From Bacteroidales bacterium (GTDB lineage: Bacteria; Bacteroidota; Bacteroidia; Bacteroidales; NBLH01): 7,389 bases of DNA. The translations under genes and the position numbers were made by a program. Location: NCBI GenBank assembly GCA_029933755.1, contig JAOZNO010000054.1:1-7389 (forward strand), written 5' to 3'. Numbering within the stretch: the first letter of the stretch is position 1; each line of letters starts with the position of its first letter. This document shows, in pieces, positions 1 through 6,436 of this stretch. The notes beneath the pieces were generated by a model. That model ran no database searches. It had not been told where the DNA came from and saw only the letters and a list, made by a program, of their open reading frames with translations.

Positions 1-453
1 CAGTTTGAGAGCTTAAATGATAATTTAATAATTAGTGAATACGAAGGGACTTCTACGCTTGTGGAAAAATGGTCAACGGTATTAAATCTGAAGGGTAATC
101 TAGTAAATATTCTAAAAATGAATCAGTCACTTTTTGTATTTACAAATTTTACAAAATTTGCACAGGGTAGCAAAATTATTTCAAGTAAAGCAGGTGTTCA
201 AAATAGTGAAACTAATTCATTACTTTTTGTGCTTAACAATCTGGGAAAAGTTGAAAAAACAGTTCCTTATTTTTCCGAATCTGCTTTTTTCCTGGCTGAT
301 GCGTTAAAAATAAACAGCAATACGATAAACCTTATAGGGTTTAGACAACCATTGATGAGTACGCAATCAGCCTCACGAGAGGAGTTTACTAAATTGCTGT
401 ATTTGTCAGTTAATACAACTGGTGAGATTTATTATGATAACCGAAAAAACTAA
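1..453 (+). CDS. 3' end of an unrecognised protein with beta-propeller-like strands (partial)
   Basis: The reading frame is open from the first base of the window to a TAA at 451-453, so this is the last 150 residues of a gene that begins outside. A GTG at 61 could be read as a start, but nothing supports it because the frame continues upstream without a stop. I do not recognise the family. The visible part alternates hydrophobic strands with short polar turns, and a motif of the form L-L-(F/Y)-x-x-(N/S)-x-x-G-x-(V/I) occurs around visible residues 74-84 and again at 132-143. Between these lies a strand ending in LIGF, which resembles the 'gGyIlaG' strand of extracellular Bacteroidota beta-propeller repeats. 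No transmembrane helix and no obvious type IX secretion C-terminal domain is visible. The next gene starts 38 nt after the stop, so co-transcription is possible. The propeller reading is inference from strand pattern only; the CDS itself is fairly secure. Confidence 0.7.
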   Translation, partial: QFESLNDNLIISEYEGTSTLVEKWSTVLNLKGNLVNILKMNQSLFVFTNFTKFAQGSKIISSKAGVQNSETNSLLFVLNNLGKVEKTVPYFSESAFFLADALKINSNTINLIGFRQPLMSTQSASREEFTKLLYLSVNTTGEIYYDNRKN

Positions 454-491
454 AATAATATTAATACTGGATGTTTATATTCTGTGAATAA

Positions 492-3400
492 ATGAAGAAC
501 ATTTTTATCATATTAATAATTCTTGTGATATTTCCTTTGTTGGGAACTGGTCAGGTTAAGAATAAAGGAATACCCTATATTATTAATTACTCACGTGATG
601 ATTATAAGGCTTCTACCCAGAATTGGGCTGTGGTTCAAGACAAACGTGGAGTAATGTATTTTGGTAATACTCGTGGTGTATTGGAATTTGATGGCCAAAA
701 TTGGAAACTAATTCCTTTAACAAACAGTTTATTAGCAAGGTCATTGGCTATTGATGGTAAGGGACGAATTTTTGTAGGTGGGAGAAAAGAATTTGGTTAT
801 CTAAAGCCGGATAGTATTGGACAACTGTCGTACATTTCTCTTGTTGATAAAATGATCAACGAAAAGGATCGTAATTTTAGGCAGGATATTAGTCAAATTC
901 TATTAGCCAATAAGACTATTTACTTTATCAGTCGTGGAAGTGTGTTCAAATTTGCTGATGGTAAGGTTAAAGTGATTGAAAATAAAAGACTTCAGCAGGC
1001 CTATGAGATAAATGACAGGATATTTGTAAAAGAACAAAATAAAGGAATTACAGAACTGGTAAATGATGAATTTAAGTTAGTTCCTAATGGAGAACAGTTG
1101 AAAAATGCTAGTATTCGTGCAGTTTTACCTTATAAAGGGAAACATTTATTTATAACCTTAAGTGATGGCTTATTTCTATTTGATAATTATAAGTTTGAAA
1201 AACTTGAGACCCCCATTGATGGATTTTTAAAAGGGAAAAAAATAATTACAGCTATTCAATTAAAAAATGGTGAATATGCATTTGGTATGTTTACATCAGG
1301 TTTGCTACTTACAAATAAAGAACTAAAACCAATACAGCATATTAATTCTAATACCGGGCTGCAAAATAATCAGGTTAATAGTATATTTCAGGATAATAGA
1401 AATAATATATGGTTGGGTTTAGCTAATGGGATTTCTGAAGTTTTATCAAGTTTGCCCATAAGTAAGTTTGATGAAAAATATGGATTATCCGGTACTGTAA
1501 ATTCTTCAAAATTGTATAATGGACAACTTTATATAGGAACATCCAGAGGTGTATTCTCAAAAGAATGGTCAGATTTCGAAAATCATTTTGATAAAACAAA
1601 TCAGTTTAAAATGGTTGGTGATCCTGTTCAGGTATTTAGTATTGATACAGGGAATAGCAAAATACTTATTGCACACGGATTAGGTATCAGTACAGCTGAT
1701 GTTAAAAAATATAATTATTTAAAGTTAGATAAAACAATTGTGTACCGTTTTTTAATGCTGAATGAGAAAAAGGATTTGGCAATTGCAGGTACTAAAAAAG
1801 GATTGTTACTGCTTGAATTTAAACAAAAAAAGAAAAGTCTTAGAAAAAGAAAAATAAAAAAAGACAAGTTAAAAGGTGAATGGTTTTTTAAAAAATATAT
1901 AAAAGGATTTAATGAAAGCTGTCGTCATATTCAGATTGATGACAATAATGATATTTGGTATTCAAATAAAGAAAAGGGTATTGCACGATTATCATTAAAT
2001 GAACATCTTGATAGTGTTTCGGTAAAATGGTATTCTGATAAAAAAGAAATCCCTGTAAAGTCTGGAAATCATATTTTTAAAGTCAGTAATAAAATAATTG
2101 CTGAAACAGAAGATGGGTTATATTTTTATAAGCCTGATTTGGATGTTTTTAGAAAAGATACAATCTTTAATGAAATACTTGGAACTGATATTCAAATTGA
2201 TTTATTTATTGAAGATTCTGATGGTAATATATGGTTTAAACAAAGACGAAAGGAGAAAAAAACAAATGCGTCTATTTATGAAATGGGAGAACTAATCAGG
2301 CAGGATGATGGGAGTTATTATCTTAATAAAACTTCATTTTATAAGCTGAGGAATAATGTTTATTCTATTTCTCCTGTAAGTAGTAATGATATTATTGTTG
2401 GCGGAGAGAAAGGTTTTGTGCATTATGATACCAGGATTGAAAAGGATCATTATAGACCTTATTTTGCGCTGTTACGAGAAATCCGATTTGTTTCTAATGA
2501 TTCAATCATATTTGCTGGAACAAATATTGATTCATTAGGTACGTCATCTTTATTTCAGCAAGATAGTCAACTTAAGTTGGTTCCATTTGAGCTTAATGAT
2601 ATTCGTTTTTCATTTTCAGCACCTTTTTATGATGAACCGGAGAAAATGAAATTTAAATTTTTCCTTGAAGGTAATGATAATAGTTGGTCTGATTGGAAGA
2701 AAGAAAATTATAAAGAATATTCAAACTTGCTGGAAGGTGATTATATATTCCATGTAATAGCCAAAAATATATATGAAGTTGAAAGTGTTGAAGCAACCTA
2801 TAAATTTACTATTTCACCACCTTGGTTCAGAACGATTTGGGCCTATGTGCTTTATTTTATTTCTGCTGTATTATTAATTTGGGGAATTGTAAGACTTAGT
2901 GTCAGACGTTTGCGTAAGCAGAAGGAATACCTTGAAATGGTCGTAAAAGAAAGAACTGCTGAAATAAATCAGGCAAAAGAAGAAATTGAGGCAACAAATG
3001 AAATGTTGCAGGAATCAAATGTGCAGATTAATGCAAAAAATAAGAGTATTACGGCAAGCATAACTTACGCAAAGCGTATTCAAGAAGCTATGTTACCCTT
3101 GAAGGAACGAATAAATCAATCACTTGAAAATTCATTTATTTTATTTAAACCCAGGGATATTGTTAGTGGTGATTTTTACTGGTTTGCCGAAAAAAATAGT
3201 AAAACAATTATTGCTGCAGTTGATTGTACAGGACATGGTGTGCCCGGTGCTTTTATGAGTATGATAGGTAGCGAAATATTAACAACAATTGTTAGTAAAG
3301 GCATTACCCAACCTTCAAAAATTTTAGATTTAAAAAATGATTATGTACATAAAGCATTAAAACAAGATCAGACTGATAATCAGGATGGTATGGATATGAC

Positions 3401-3800
3401 GCTTTGTACGATTGATGAAGAGAAAAAAATTGTTGAATTTGCAGGAGCTAAAAACCCACTTATTTATATTCAGAATGGTGAATTATTCCAGATAAAAGGT
3501 GATAAACAATCCATAGGAGGAAGAAAAACAACACGAGACAAACCATTTGTAAACCATCAAATTTCGTATGCAGAACATGATACCTATTTTTATATTTTTT
3601 CCGATGGCTTTCAGGATCAATTTGGTGGTACTAGTGGTAGAAAATTTATGATAAAAAGGATGAAAGACTTGTTTCTGACGCACCATACTAAAAGTATGCG
3701 GGAACAAGAGAAAATACTTAATTATACAATAGAAAGCTGGATGAAAGATGTGCAGCAAACTGATGATATTATTGTAATAGGATTTGTTTTAAAACCATAA
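492..3800 (+). CDS. Membrane-anchored Reg_prop/Y_Y_Y sensor with SpoIIE-type (PP2C) serine phosphatase output
   Basis: This is a complete 1102-residue protein. Residues 1-20 form a signal peptide or N-terminal anchor (KN, then a long Ile/Leu/Val run, with cleavage plausible near G20/Q21). The periplasmic part begins with the family's usual opening (NW at 44-45, YFGN at 56-59, FDG at 66-68) and continues as repeated Reg_prop blades with D-x-x-x-x-I-W/F signatures, for example near W307 and in the 480s. A Y_Y_Y domain spans about 697-775. One transmembrane helix (about 781-804) leads into a coiled coil (about 805-858) and then the AKRIQEAMLP linker at 859-868 that typically precedes SpoIIE domains. 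The phosphatase domain runs from about 875 to the end. Its acidic residues are intact: GD at 893-894, DCTGHG at 911-916, SDG with D1038, and DD at 1091-1092. By family knowledge it senses a periplasmic ligand and dephosphorylates a cytoplasmic protein, classically an anti-sigma-factor antagonist. The substrate and ligand are unknown, and no sigma, anti-sigma or STAS gene is in the window. The ATG at 492 is chosen because it gives a full signal peptide. Confidence 0.93.
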   Translation: MKNIFIILIILVIFPLLGTGQVKNKGIPYIINYSRDDYKASTQNWAVVQDKRGVMYFGNTRGVLEFDGQNWKLIPLTNSLLARSLAIDGKGRIFVGGRKEFGYLKPDSIGQLSYISLVDKMINEKDRNFRQDISQILLANKTIYFISRGSVFKFADGKVKVIENKRLQQAYEINDRIFVKEQNKGITELVNDEFKLVPNGEQLKNASIRAVLPYKGKHLFITLSDGLFLFDNYKFEKLETPIDGFLKGKKIITAIQLKNGEYAFGMFTSGLLLTNKELKPIQHINSNTGLQNNQVNSIFQDNRNNIWLGLANGISEVLSSLPISKFDEKYGLSGTVNSSKLYNGQLYIGTSRGVFSKEWSDFENHFDKTNQFKMVGDPVQVFSIDTGNSKILIAHGLGISTADVKKYNYLKLDKTIVYRFLMLNEKKDLAIAGTKKGLLLLEFKQKKKSLRKRKIKKDKLKGEWFFKKYIKGFNESCRHIQIDDNNDIWYSNKEKGIARLSLNEHLDSVSVKWYSDKKEIPVKSGNHIFKVSNKIIAETEDGLYFYKPDLDVFRKDTIFNEILGTDIQIDLFIEDSDGNIWFKQRRKEKKTNASIYEMGELIRQDDGSYYLNKTSFYKLRNNVYSISPVSSNDIIVGGEKGFVHYDTRIEKDHYRPYFALLREIRFVSNDSIIFAGTNIDSLGTSSLFQQDSQLKLVPFELNDIRFSFSAPFYDEPEKMKFKFFLEGNDNSWSDWKKENYKEYSNLLEGDYIFHVIAKNIYEVESVEATYKFTISPPWFRTIWAYVLYFISAVLLIWGIVRLSVRRLRKQKEYLEMVVKERTAEINQAKEEIEATNEMLQESNVQINAKNKSITASITYAKRIQEAMLPLKERINQSLENSFILFKPRDIVSGDFYWFAEKNSKTIIAAVDCTGHGVPGAFMSMIGSEILTTIVSKGITQPSKILDLKNDYVHKALKQDQTDNQDGMDMTLCTIDEEKKIVEFAGAKNPLIYIQNGELFQIKGDKQSIGGRKTTRDKPFVNHQISYAEHDTYFYIFSDGFQDQFGGTSGRKFMIKRMKDLFLTHHTKSMREQEKILNYTIESWMKDVQQTDDIIVIGFVLKP

Positions 3801-3827
3801 GATTTGTTCTAAAATAAGATAATTATT

Positions 3828-3850
3828 AAAAAAGCAGTAGATTGTTTTTT
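3828..3850 (+). terminator. Weak candidate terminator after the sensor gene
   Basis: An A6 run (3828-3833) can pair with a T6 run (3845-3850). Inside these, CAG (3835-3837) pairs with TTG (3842-3844) around a 4-nt loop, with G3834 bulged. The stem is mostly A-T and has a bulge, so it is weak. It is the only hairpin followed by Ts that I see between the sensor stop and the trp promoter. Confidence 0.25.
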
Positions 3851-3893
3851 CCAAGTTAAAGAAATAATTAATAGTAAACTTATTGAATTTTTT

Positions 3894-3923
3894 TTTGCTT
3901 TTTAAATTTATCTTGTATATTTG
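3894..3923 (+). promoter_or_regulatory. Bacteroidota-type promoter of the trp operon
   Basis: TTTG at 3894-3897 and TATATTTG at 3916-3923 are separated by 18 nt. This matches the primary sigma factor consensus of this phylum (-33 TTTG or TTG, -7 TAnnTTTG), with an exact fit at the -7 box. A T-rich tract precedes the -33 box. The expected transcription start, about 5-8 nt after the -7 box, is near 3928-3931. That would place the leader-peptide ATG only about 12-15 nt from the 5' end of the mRNA. The position directly upstream of the attenuator supports the call; no start site has been mapped. Confidence 0.75.
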
Positions 3924-3942
3924 CTCCCTCAAAGAAGAAAAA

Positions 3943-4011
3943 ATGATAAAAAATAATACATATATGTTTTGGTGGCGTTTTTATGAATACATAATTCGTG
4001 AAACGCTATAG
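3943..4011 (+). CDS. trpL: trp operon leader peptide, 22 aa, with tandem Trp codons
   Basis: This short frame runs from ATG at 3943 to TAG at 4009-4011. It encodes 22 residues including two adjacent tryptophans, W10 and W11 (TGG TGG at 3970-3975). Residues 7-16 read YMFWWRFYEY, so seven of ten are aromatic. Two consecutive Trp codons are very unlikely by chance in so short a frame, and the location between the promoter and an intrinsic terminator upstream of trpE is the classical one. The peptide is expected to have no function after synthesis; its translation measures charged tRNA-Trp. WWR also occurs in E. coli TrpL. There is no clear Shine-Dalgarno site: the start is preceded by an A-rich AAAGAAGAAAAA stretch, which is normal for this phylum. 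The stop codon falls at the outer end of the 3' arm of the first RNA stem, so a ribosome finishing the peptide would mask that segment. Confidence 0.88.
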   Translation: MIKNNTYMFWWRFYEYIIRETL

Positions 4012-4072
4012 GCATATCTGATTTTTAATAAAAAACGGCTTATCGTACTCACGGTAAGCCGTTTTTATTTTT
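3972..4072 (+). promoter_or_regulatory. Ribosome-mediated trp attenuator: competing 1:2, 2:3 and 3:4 RNA stems
   Basis: Three alternative stems can be drawn by hand. Stem 1:2 pairs 3972-3980 with 4001-4009 (core GCGTTT/AAACGC, with flanking G-U pairs) and continues through T3981:G4000 and, past bulged T3982, 3983-3988 with 3994-3999. Its 5' arm overlaps the second Trp codon. Stem 2:3 (antiterminator) pairs 3996-4001 with 4049-4054 (CGTGA/TCACG plus a G-U), 4003-4005 with 4044-4046, and 4008-4013 with 4038-4043 (ATAGGC/GCTTAT, one G-U). Stem 3:4 is the terminator at 4031-4066. Stems 1:2 and 2:3 share 3996-4009, and stems 2:3 and 3:4 share 4038-4054, so they exclude each other. Inferred logic: with low Trp-tRNA the ribosome stalls at 3970-3975 and covers arm 1, so 2:3 forms and transcription reaches trpE. 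With ample Trp-tRNA the ribosome reaches the stop at 4009-4011 and covers arm 2, so the terminator forms. Pairings were made by eye, with no energies computed. Confidence 0.85.
4031..4072 (+). terminator. Intrinsic terminator of the trp leader
   Basis: A near-perfect 16-bp stem forms between 4031-4046 and 4051-4066 (AAAAACGGCTTATCGT with ACGGTAAGCCGTTTTT, one G-U), with a 4-nt ACTC loop at 4047-4050. A T-rich run, TTTTTATTTTT, covers 4062-4072. It ends 115 nt before the trpE start and inside the operon's transcript, so it must be conditional rather than an end-of-gene terminator. It is the 3:4 stem of the attenuator. Confidence 0.92.
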
Positions 4073-4074
4073 AG

Positions 4075-4102
4075 TAATTTGTAATTGGAAATTAGTCATT
4101 GG
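4075..4102 (+). repeat. Short degenerate AATTGG-type repeats in the leader-trpE spacer
   Basis: The segment holds loosely repeated TAATTTG, TAATTGG and TCATTGG units, and TAATTT (4075-4080) is an inverted match of AAATTA (4089-4094). Similar ATTATTGG/CTATTGATT wording occurs just after trpE (about 5597-5614). Low-complexity strings of this kind are common between genes in AT-rich Bacteroidota. The rest of the 115-nt spacer up to trpE shows no second promoter matching TAnnTTTG. An AAGGA at 4151-4155 is too far from the start to be a ribosome binding site. Confidence 0.3.
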
Positions 4103-4187
4103 ATAGTAGAAATTTGGAAAGAAAGTATATCAGGACAAATAAGAAATAATAAGGAACGTTTAATAAAAAATATTGCAACACAATAAT

Positions 4188-5585
4188 ATGAAAAAATACA
4201 AGTTCAAAACAAAACATAAAAAGCTGCTGGCAGATATTTTAACTCCGGTTAGTCTTTATTTAAAAATTAGGGATCAGTTTCCTAATTCAATATTATTGGA
4301 AAGTTCTGATTTTCATAGTATTGAAAATAGTCATTCCTATATTTGTTTTAAGCCTTTGGCGAACTTTCAAATTCAAAATAATTATATTATAGAAAGCAAT
4401 CCGGATGGAACAAAATTGGAATATTCATTAGAAAATGCTTCTGTAGTGGAAAAAATGAACGATTTTATTTCAGGATTTGAAGTGGAAAAAGTGAATCGTA
4501 TTGCAAATGGTTTTTTTGGTTATACAGCCTATAATTCAGTACAGTATTTTGATACTTTAAATTTGAATACAAAACTGCCTGCAGAGAGAGAAATTCCAGA
4601 TATGTTTTATTCTTTTTACAAGTATATTGTAAGTTTTAATCATTATAAAAATGAATTAACTATTCTTGAAAACTTGTCTGATAACGAGGATAGTACAATC
4701 GATGAAATTGTTCATCTAATTCAAAACCGAAAATTTGCCAGTTACTATTTTAAAACTGAAGGACTGGAGAATACTGATGTTGAGAAAGCAAAATTCCTTG
4801 AAATGGTGGCAAAAGGAAAAGAACATTGTCGAAAAGGAGATGTTTTTCAAATCGTATTGTCTCGAAATTTTAACCAAAAGTTTCAAGGTGACGATTTTAA
4901 TGTGTATCGTGCATTACGAAATATTAATCCTTCACCTTATTTATTCTATTTTGATTTTGGTACTTTTAAACTAATGGGGTCATCTCCTGAAGCTCAGATA
5001 GTTGTAGGTGGTGGAAAAGCAAGTATTAACCCTATTGCGGGAACTTTTAAACGTACCGGAAATGATACCGCAGACAAAGAACTAGCAGAAAAGCTGGCAC
5101 TTGATCCTAAAGAAAATGCCGAACATGTAATGCTGGTTGATTTGGCAAGGAACGATTTAAGCCGTAGTGCTACGAATGTAGAGCTGGAAACTTATAAAGA
5201 GGTGCAATTTTTTAGTCATGTAATTCATTTGGTGTCGAAAGTTAGTGGAAAAATTCATGATAAATTAAATCATTTGAAAGTTTTTGCTGATACTTTTCCG
5301 GCAGGAACATTATCGGGTGCGCCAAAATACCGTGCAATGGAACTGATTGATAAAATAGAGGGACAGAGTCGGGGGTTTTATGGAGGCGCTATTGGTTTTA
5401 TTGGCTTAAATGGTGATATAAATAAAGCAATTTTAATCCGGTCATTTTTAAGTAAAAATAATACTTTGCACTATCAGGCAGGTGCGGGTGTTGTTGATAA
5501 ATCAGTACCCGAAAATGAATTAAAAGAAGTAGATAATAAAATTGGAGCTTTACGTGCAGCCATTAAGTTAGCAGAAACAATATAG
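4188..5585 (+). CDS. trpE: Anthranilate synthase component I
   Basis: Converts chorismate to anthranilate using ammonia supplied by TrpG, the first committed step of tryptophan synthesis, in the cytoplasm. The product is 465 residues from the ATG at 4188. An in-frame TTG at 4173 would add five residues, but ATG directly followed by a lysine-rich start is more likely. Visible signatures are LLES at 36-39, which in this family belongs to the tryptophan feedback site; NPSPYLF from 247, also part of that site and typical of TrpE rather than PabB; PIAGTFKRTG at 282-291; the DPKENAEH block at 306-313 with VDLARND at 317-323; FPAGTLSGAPK at 370-380; and the C-terminal YGGAIGF and QAGAGVV blocks. Both feedback segments are present, so allosteric inhibition by Trp is expected in addition to attenuation. 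It is the first structural gene behind the trp leader. TrpE is favoured over PabB also because trpG and trpD follow. Confidence 0.95.
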   Translation: MKKYKFKTKHKKLLADILTPVSLYLKIRDQFPNSILLESSDFHSIENSHSYICFKPLANFQIQNNYIIESNPDGTKLEYSLENASVVEKMNDFISGFEVEKVNRIANGFFGYTAYNSVQYFDTLNLNTKLPAEREIPDMFYSFYKYIVSFNHYKNELTILENLSDNEDSTIDEIVHLIQNRKFASYYFKTEGLENTDVEKAKFLEMVAKGKEHCRKGDVFQIVLSRNFNQKFQGDDFNVYRALRNINPSPYLFYFDFGTFKLMGSSPEAQIVVGGGKASINPIAGTFKRTGNDTADKELAEKLALDPKENAEHVMLVDLARNDLSRSATNVELETYKEVQFFSHVIHLVSKVSGKIHDKLNHLKVFADTFPAGTLSGAPKYRAMELIDKIEGQSRGFYGGAIGFIGLNGDINKAILIRSFLSKNNTLHYQAGAGVVDKSVPENELKEVDNKIGALRAAIKLAETI

Positions 5586-5664
5586 AATTGAATAATGATT
5601 ATTGGCTATTGATTAATCAAGAAATTTTAAAATTTGTAAATGAGGTAATGAGTAGATACAACAA

Positions 5665-5693
5665 GGGATTACTTCACTTTGTTCGTAATGACG
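5665..5693 (+). repeat. REP-like extragenic element in the trpE-trpG gap
   Basis: ATTAC (5668-5672) and GTAAT (5685-5689) form a small inverted repeat around TTCACTTTGTTC, followed by GACG. The wording is a variant of the widespread extragenic element that reads ATTGCTTCACTTCGTTCGCAAT in many genomes, with both GC pairs of the stem changed to AC/GT. It is assigned from memory of that element, so copy number in this genome is unknown. Confidence 0.4.
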
Positions 5694-5755
5694 AAAAAGA
5701 ATAACAATTAAGCAGTTTAACAATAAAATAAGCGTGTTAAATAACTATTAACATA

Positions 5756-5793
5756 CACGATCATGATTAATATAAAAATTCGTGCATTCGTGG
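5756..5793 (+). repeat. ATTCGTG repeat element just upstream of trpG
   Basis: ATTCGTG occurs twice in tandem (5778-5784 and 5786-5792), 8 nt apart. CACGA at 5756-5760 is an inverted match of TCGTG at 5780-5784. Between them lies the palindrome ATCATGAT (5760-5767). ATTCGTG-type strings recur between genes in Bacteroidota genomes. The element ends 13 nt before the trpG start, so it occupies the region where translation of trpG begins. Confidence 0.4.
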
Positions 5794-5806
5794 CAATTTA
5801 AAACAG

Positions 5807-6376
5807 ATGAAAATATTAGTATTTGATAATTACGACTCGTTTACCTATAATTTGGTTCACTATATTGAAAATATTCTAAATCAGAAGGTTGATGTATTTA
5901 GGAATGATGAAATTACATTGGATGAAGTTGAAAAGTATGATAAAATTATTCTTTCTCCGGGGCCTGGTGTGCCGGATGATGCCGGTTTGCTTAAAGCTTT
6001 GATTAAAAGGTATGCACCAACAAAAAGCATTTTTGGCGTTTGTTTAGGAATGCAAGCTATGACTGAGGTTTATGGTGGTGAAATCCGTAATTTGGATACC
6101 GTTTATCATGGAATTGCCACACCCGTTGTACAAATTGGTAATGATAAGATTATATATAAAGATATTCCTAAGGAATTTGAAGCAGGTCGCTATCATTCCT
6201 GGATTGTGGATAGCAAAACCTTACCTGATTGTTTTAAAGTTTCCGCTTTTGATAGTGATAGTCAAATAATGTCTATGTTTCATACTGAATATGATTTACG
6301 GGGCGTACAATTTCATCCGGAATCAGTTCTAACTCCTTTGGGTGAACAAATGATAAAGAATTGGCTTCTTCCTTAG
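5807..6376 (+). CDS. trpG: Anthranilate synthase component II (glutamine amidotransferase)
   Basis: Class I glutamine amidotransferase of 189 residues, the usual size of a stand-alone TrpG. It hydrolyses glutamine and passes ammonia to TrpE. The sequence starts with the characteristic FDNYDSFTYNLVHY (6-19). The oxyanion-strand motif SPGPG is at 50-54. The nucleophile is C79 in GVCLGMQA (77-84), and the H170/E172 pair lies in FHPES, completing the triad. HSW at about 134-136 is also typical. In many bacteria this subunit also serves PabB in folate synthesis, but no pab gene is visible here and the trp context decides the name. It begins 221 nt after trpE, a long gap for subunits of one complex, with no TAnnTTTG promoter match that I can find; expression from the trp leader promoter is inferred. 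No Shine-Dalgarno site precedes the ATG. Confidence 0.95.
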   Translation: MKILVFDNYDSFTYNLVHYIENILNQKVDVFRNDEITLDEVEKYDKIILSPGPGVPDDAGLLKALIKRYAPTKSIFGVCLGMQAMTEVYGGEIRNLDTVYHGIATPVVQIGNDKIIYKDIPKEFEAGRYHSWIVDSKTLPDCFKVSAFDSDSQIMSMFHTEYDLRGVQFHPESVLTPLGEQMIKNWLLP

Positions 6377-6397
6377 TAACTAGCAATTATTTTATAA

Positions 6398-6433
6398 ATG
6401 AAAATAGAAGAATTCAACAACCCATTAATATAA
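6398..6433 (+). other. Possible 11-codon mini-ORF between trpG and trpD
   Basis: ATG at 6398 opens an 11-codon frame (MKIEEFNNPLI) ending at TAA 6431-6433, three nucleotides before the trpD ATG. It could deliver ribosomes to trpD by termination-reinitiation, or it could be chance in AT-rich spacer DNA. It contains no Trp codon, so it is not a second attenuator peptide. It is listed because it fills most of the 60-nt gap. Confidence 0.15.
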
Positions 6434-6436
6434 AAG

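Noticed and set aside
61..453. GTG at 61 as the start of a complete 130-residue gene
   Set aside because: The same frame is open without a stop back to base 1, so the gene most likely enters from the left; the GTG is internal.
2098..2295. Short plus-strand frame inside the sensor gene
   Set aside because: It is a low-complexity frame over the propeller-coding region, with no independent signal; the same applies to 4735-4974 within trpE and 6072-6269 within trpG.
3483..3758. Minus-strand frame of 91 codons
   Set aside because: It lies wholly within the conserved phosphatase domain on the other strand and resembles no protein; it is a shadow of the real gene.
3993..4000. AATTCGTG in the leader as a copy of the repeat found upstream of trpG
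   Set aside because: The match is only eight bases, is explained by coding for Ile-Arg and by pairing in stem 1:2, and lacks the flanking repeat structure.
4173..4187. TTG start giving a five-residue longer TrpE
   Set aside because: An ATG at 4188 leads straight into a normal lysine-rich N terminus; no ribosome-binding signal favours the TTG.
5623..5640. Possible internal promoter with a TAAAATTTG box
   Set aside because: The spacing inside the box is one base longer than TAnnTTTG and no convincing -33 TTG sits at the right distance.
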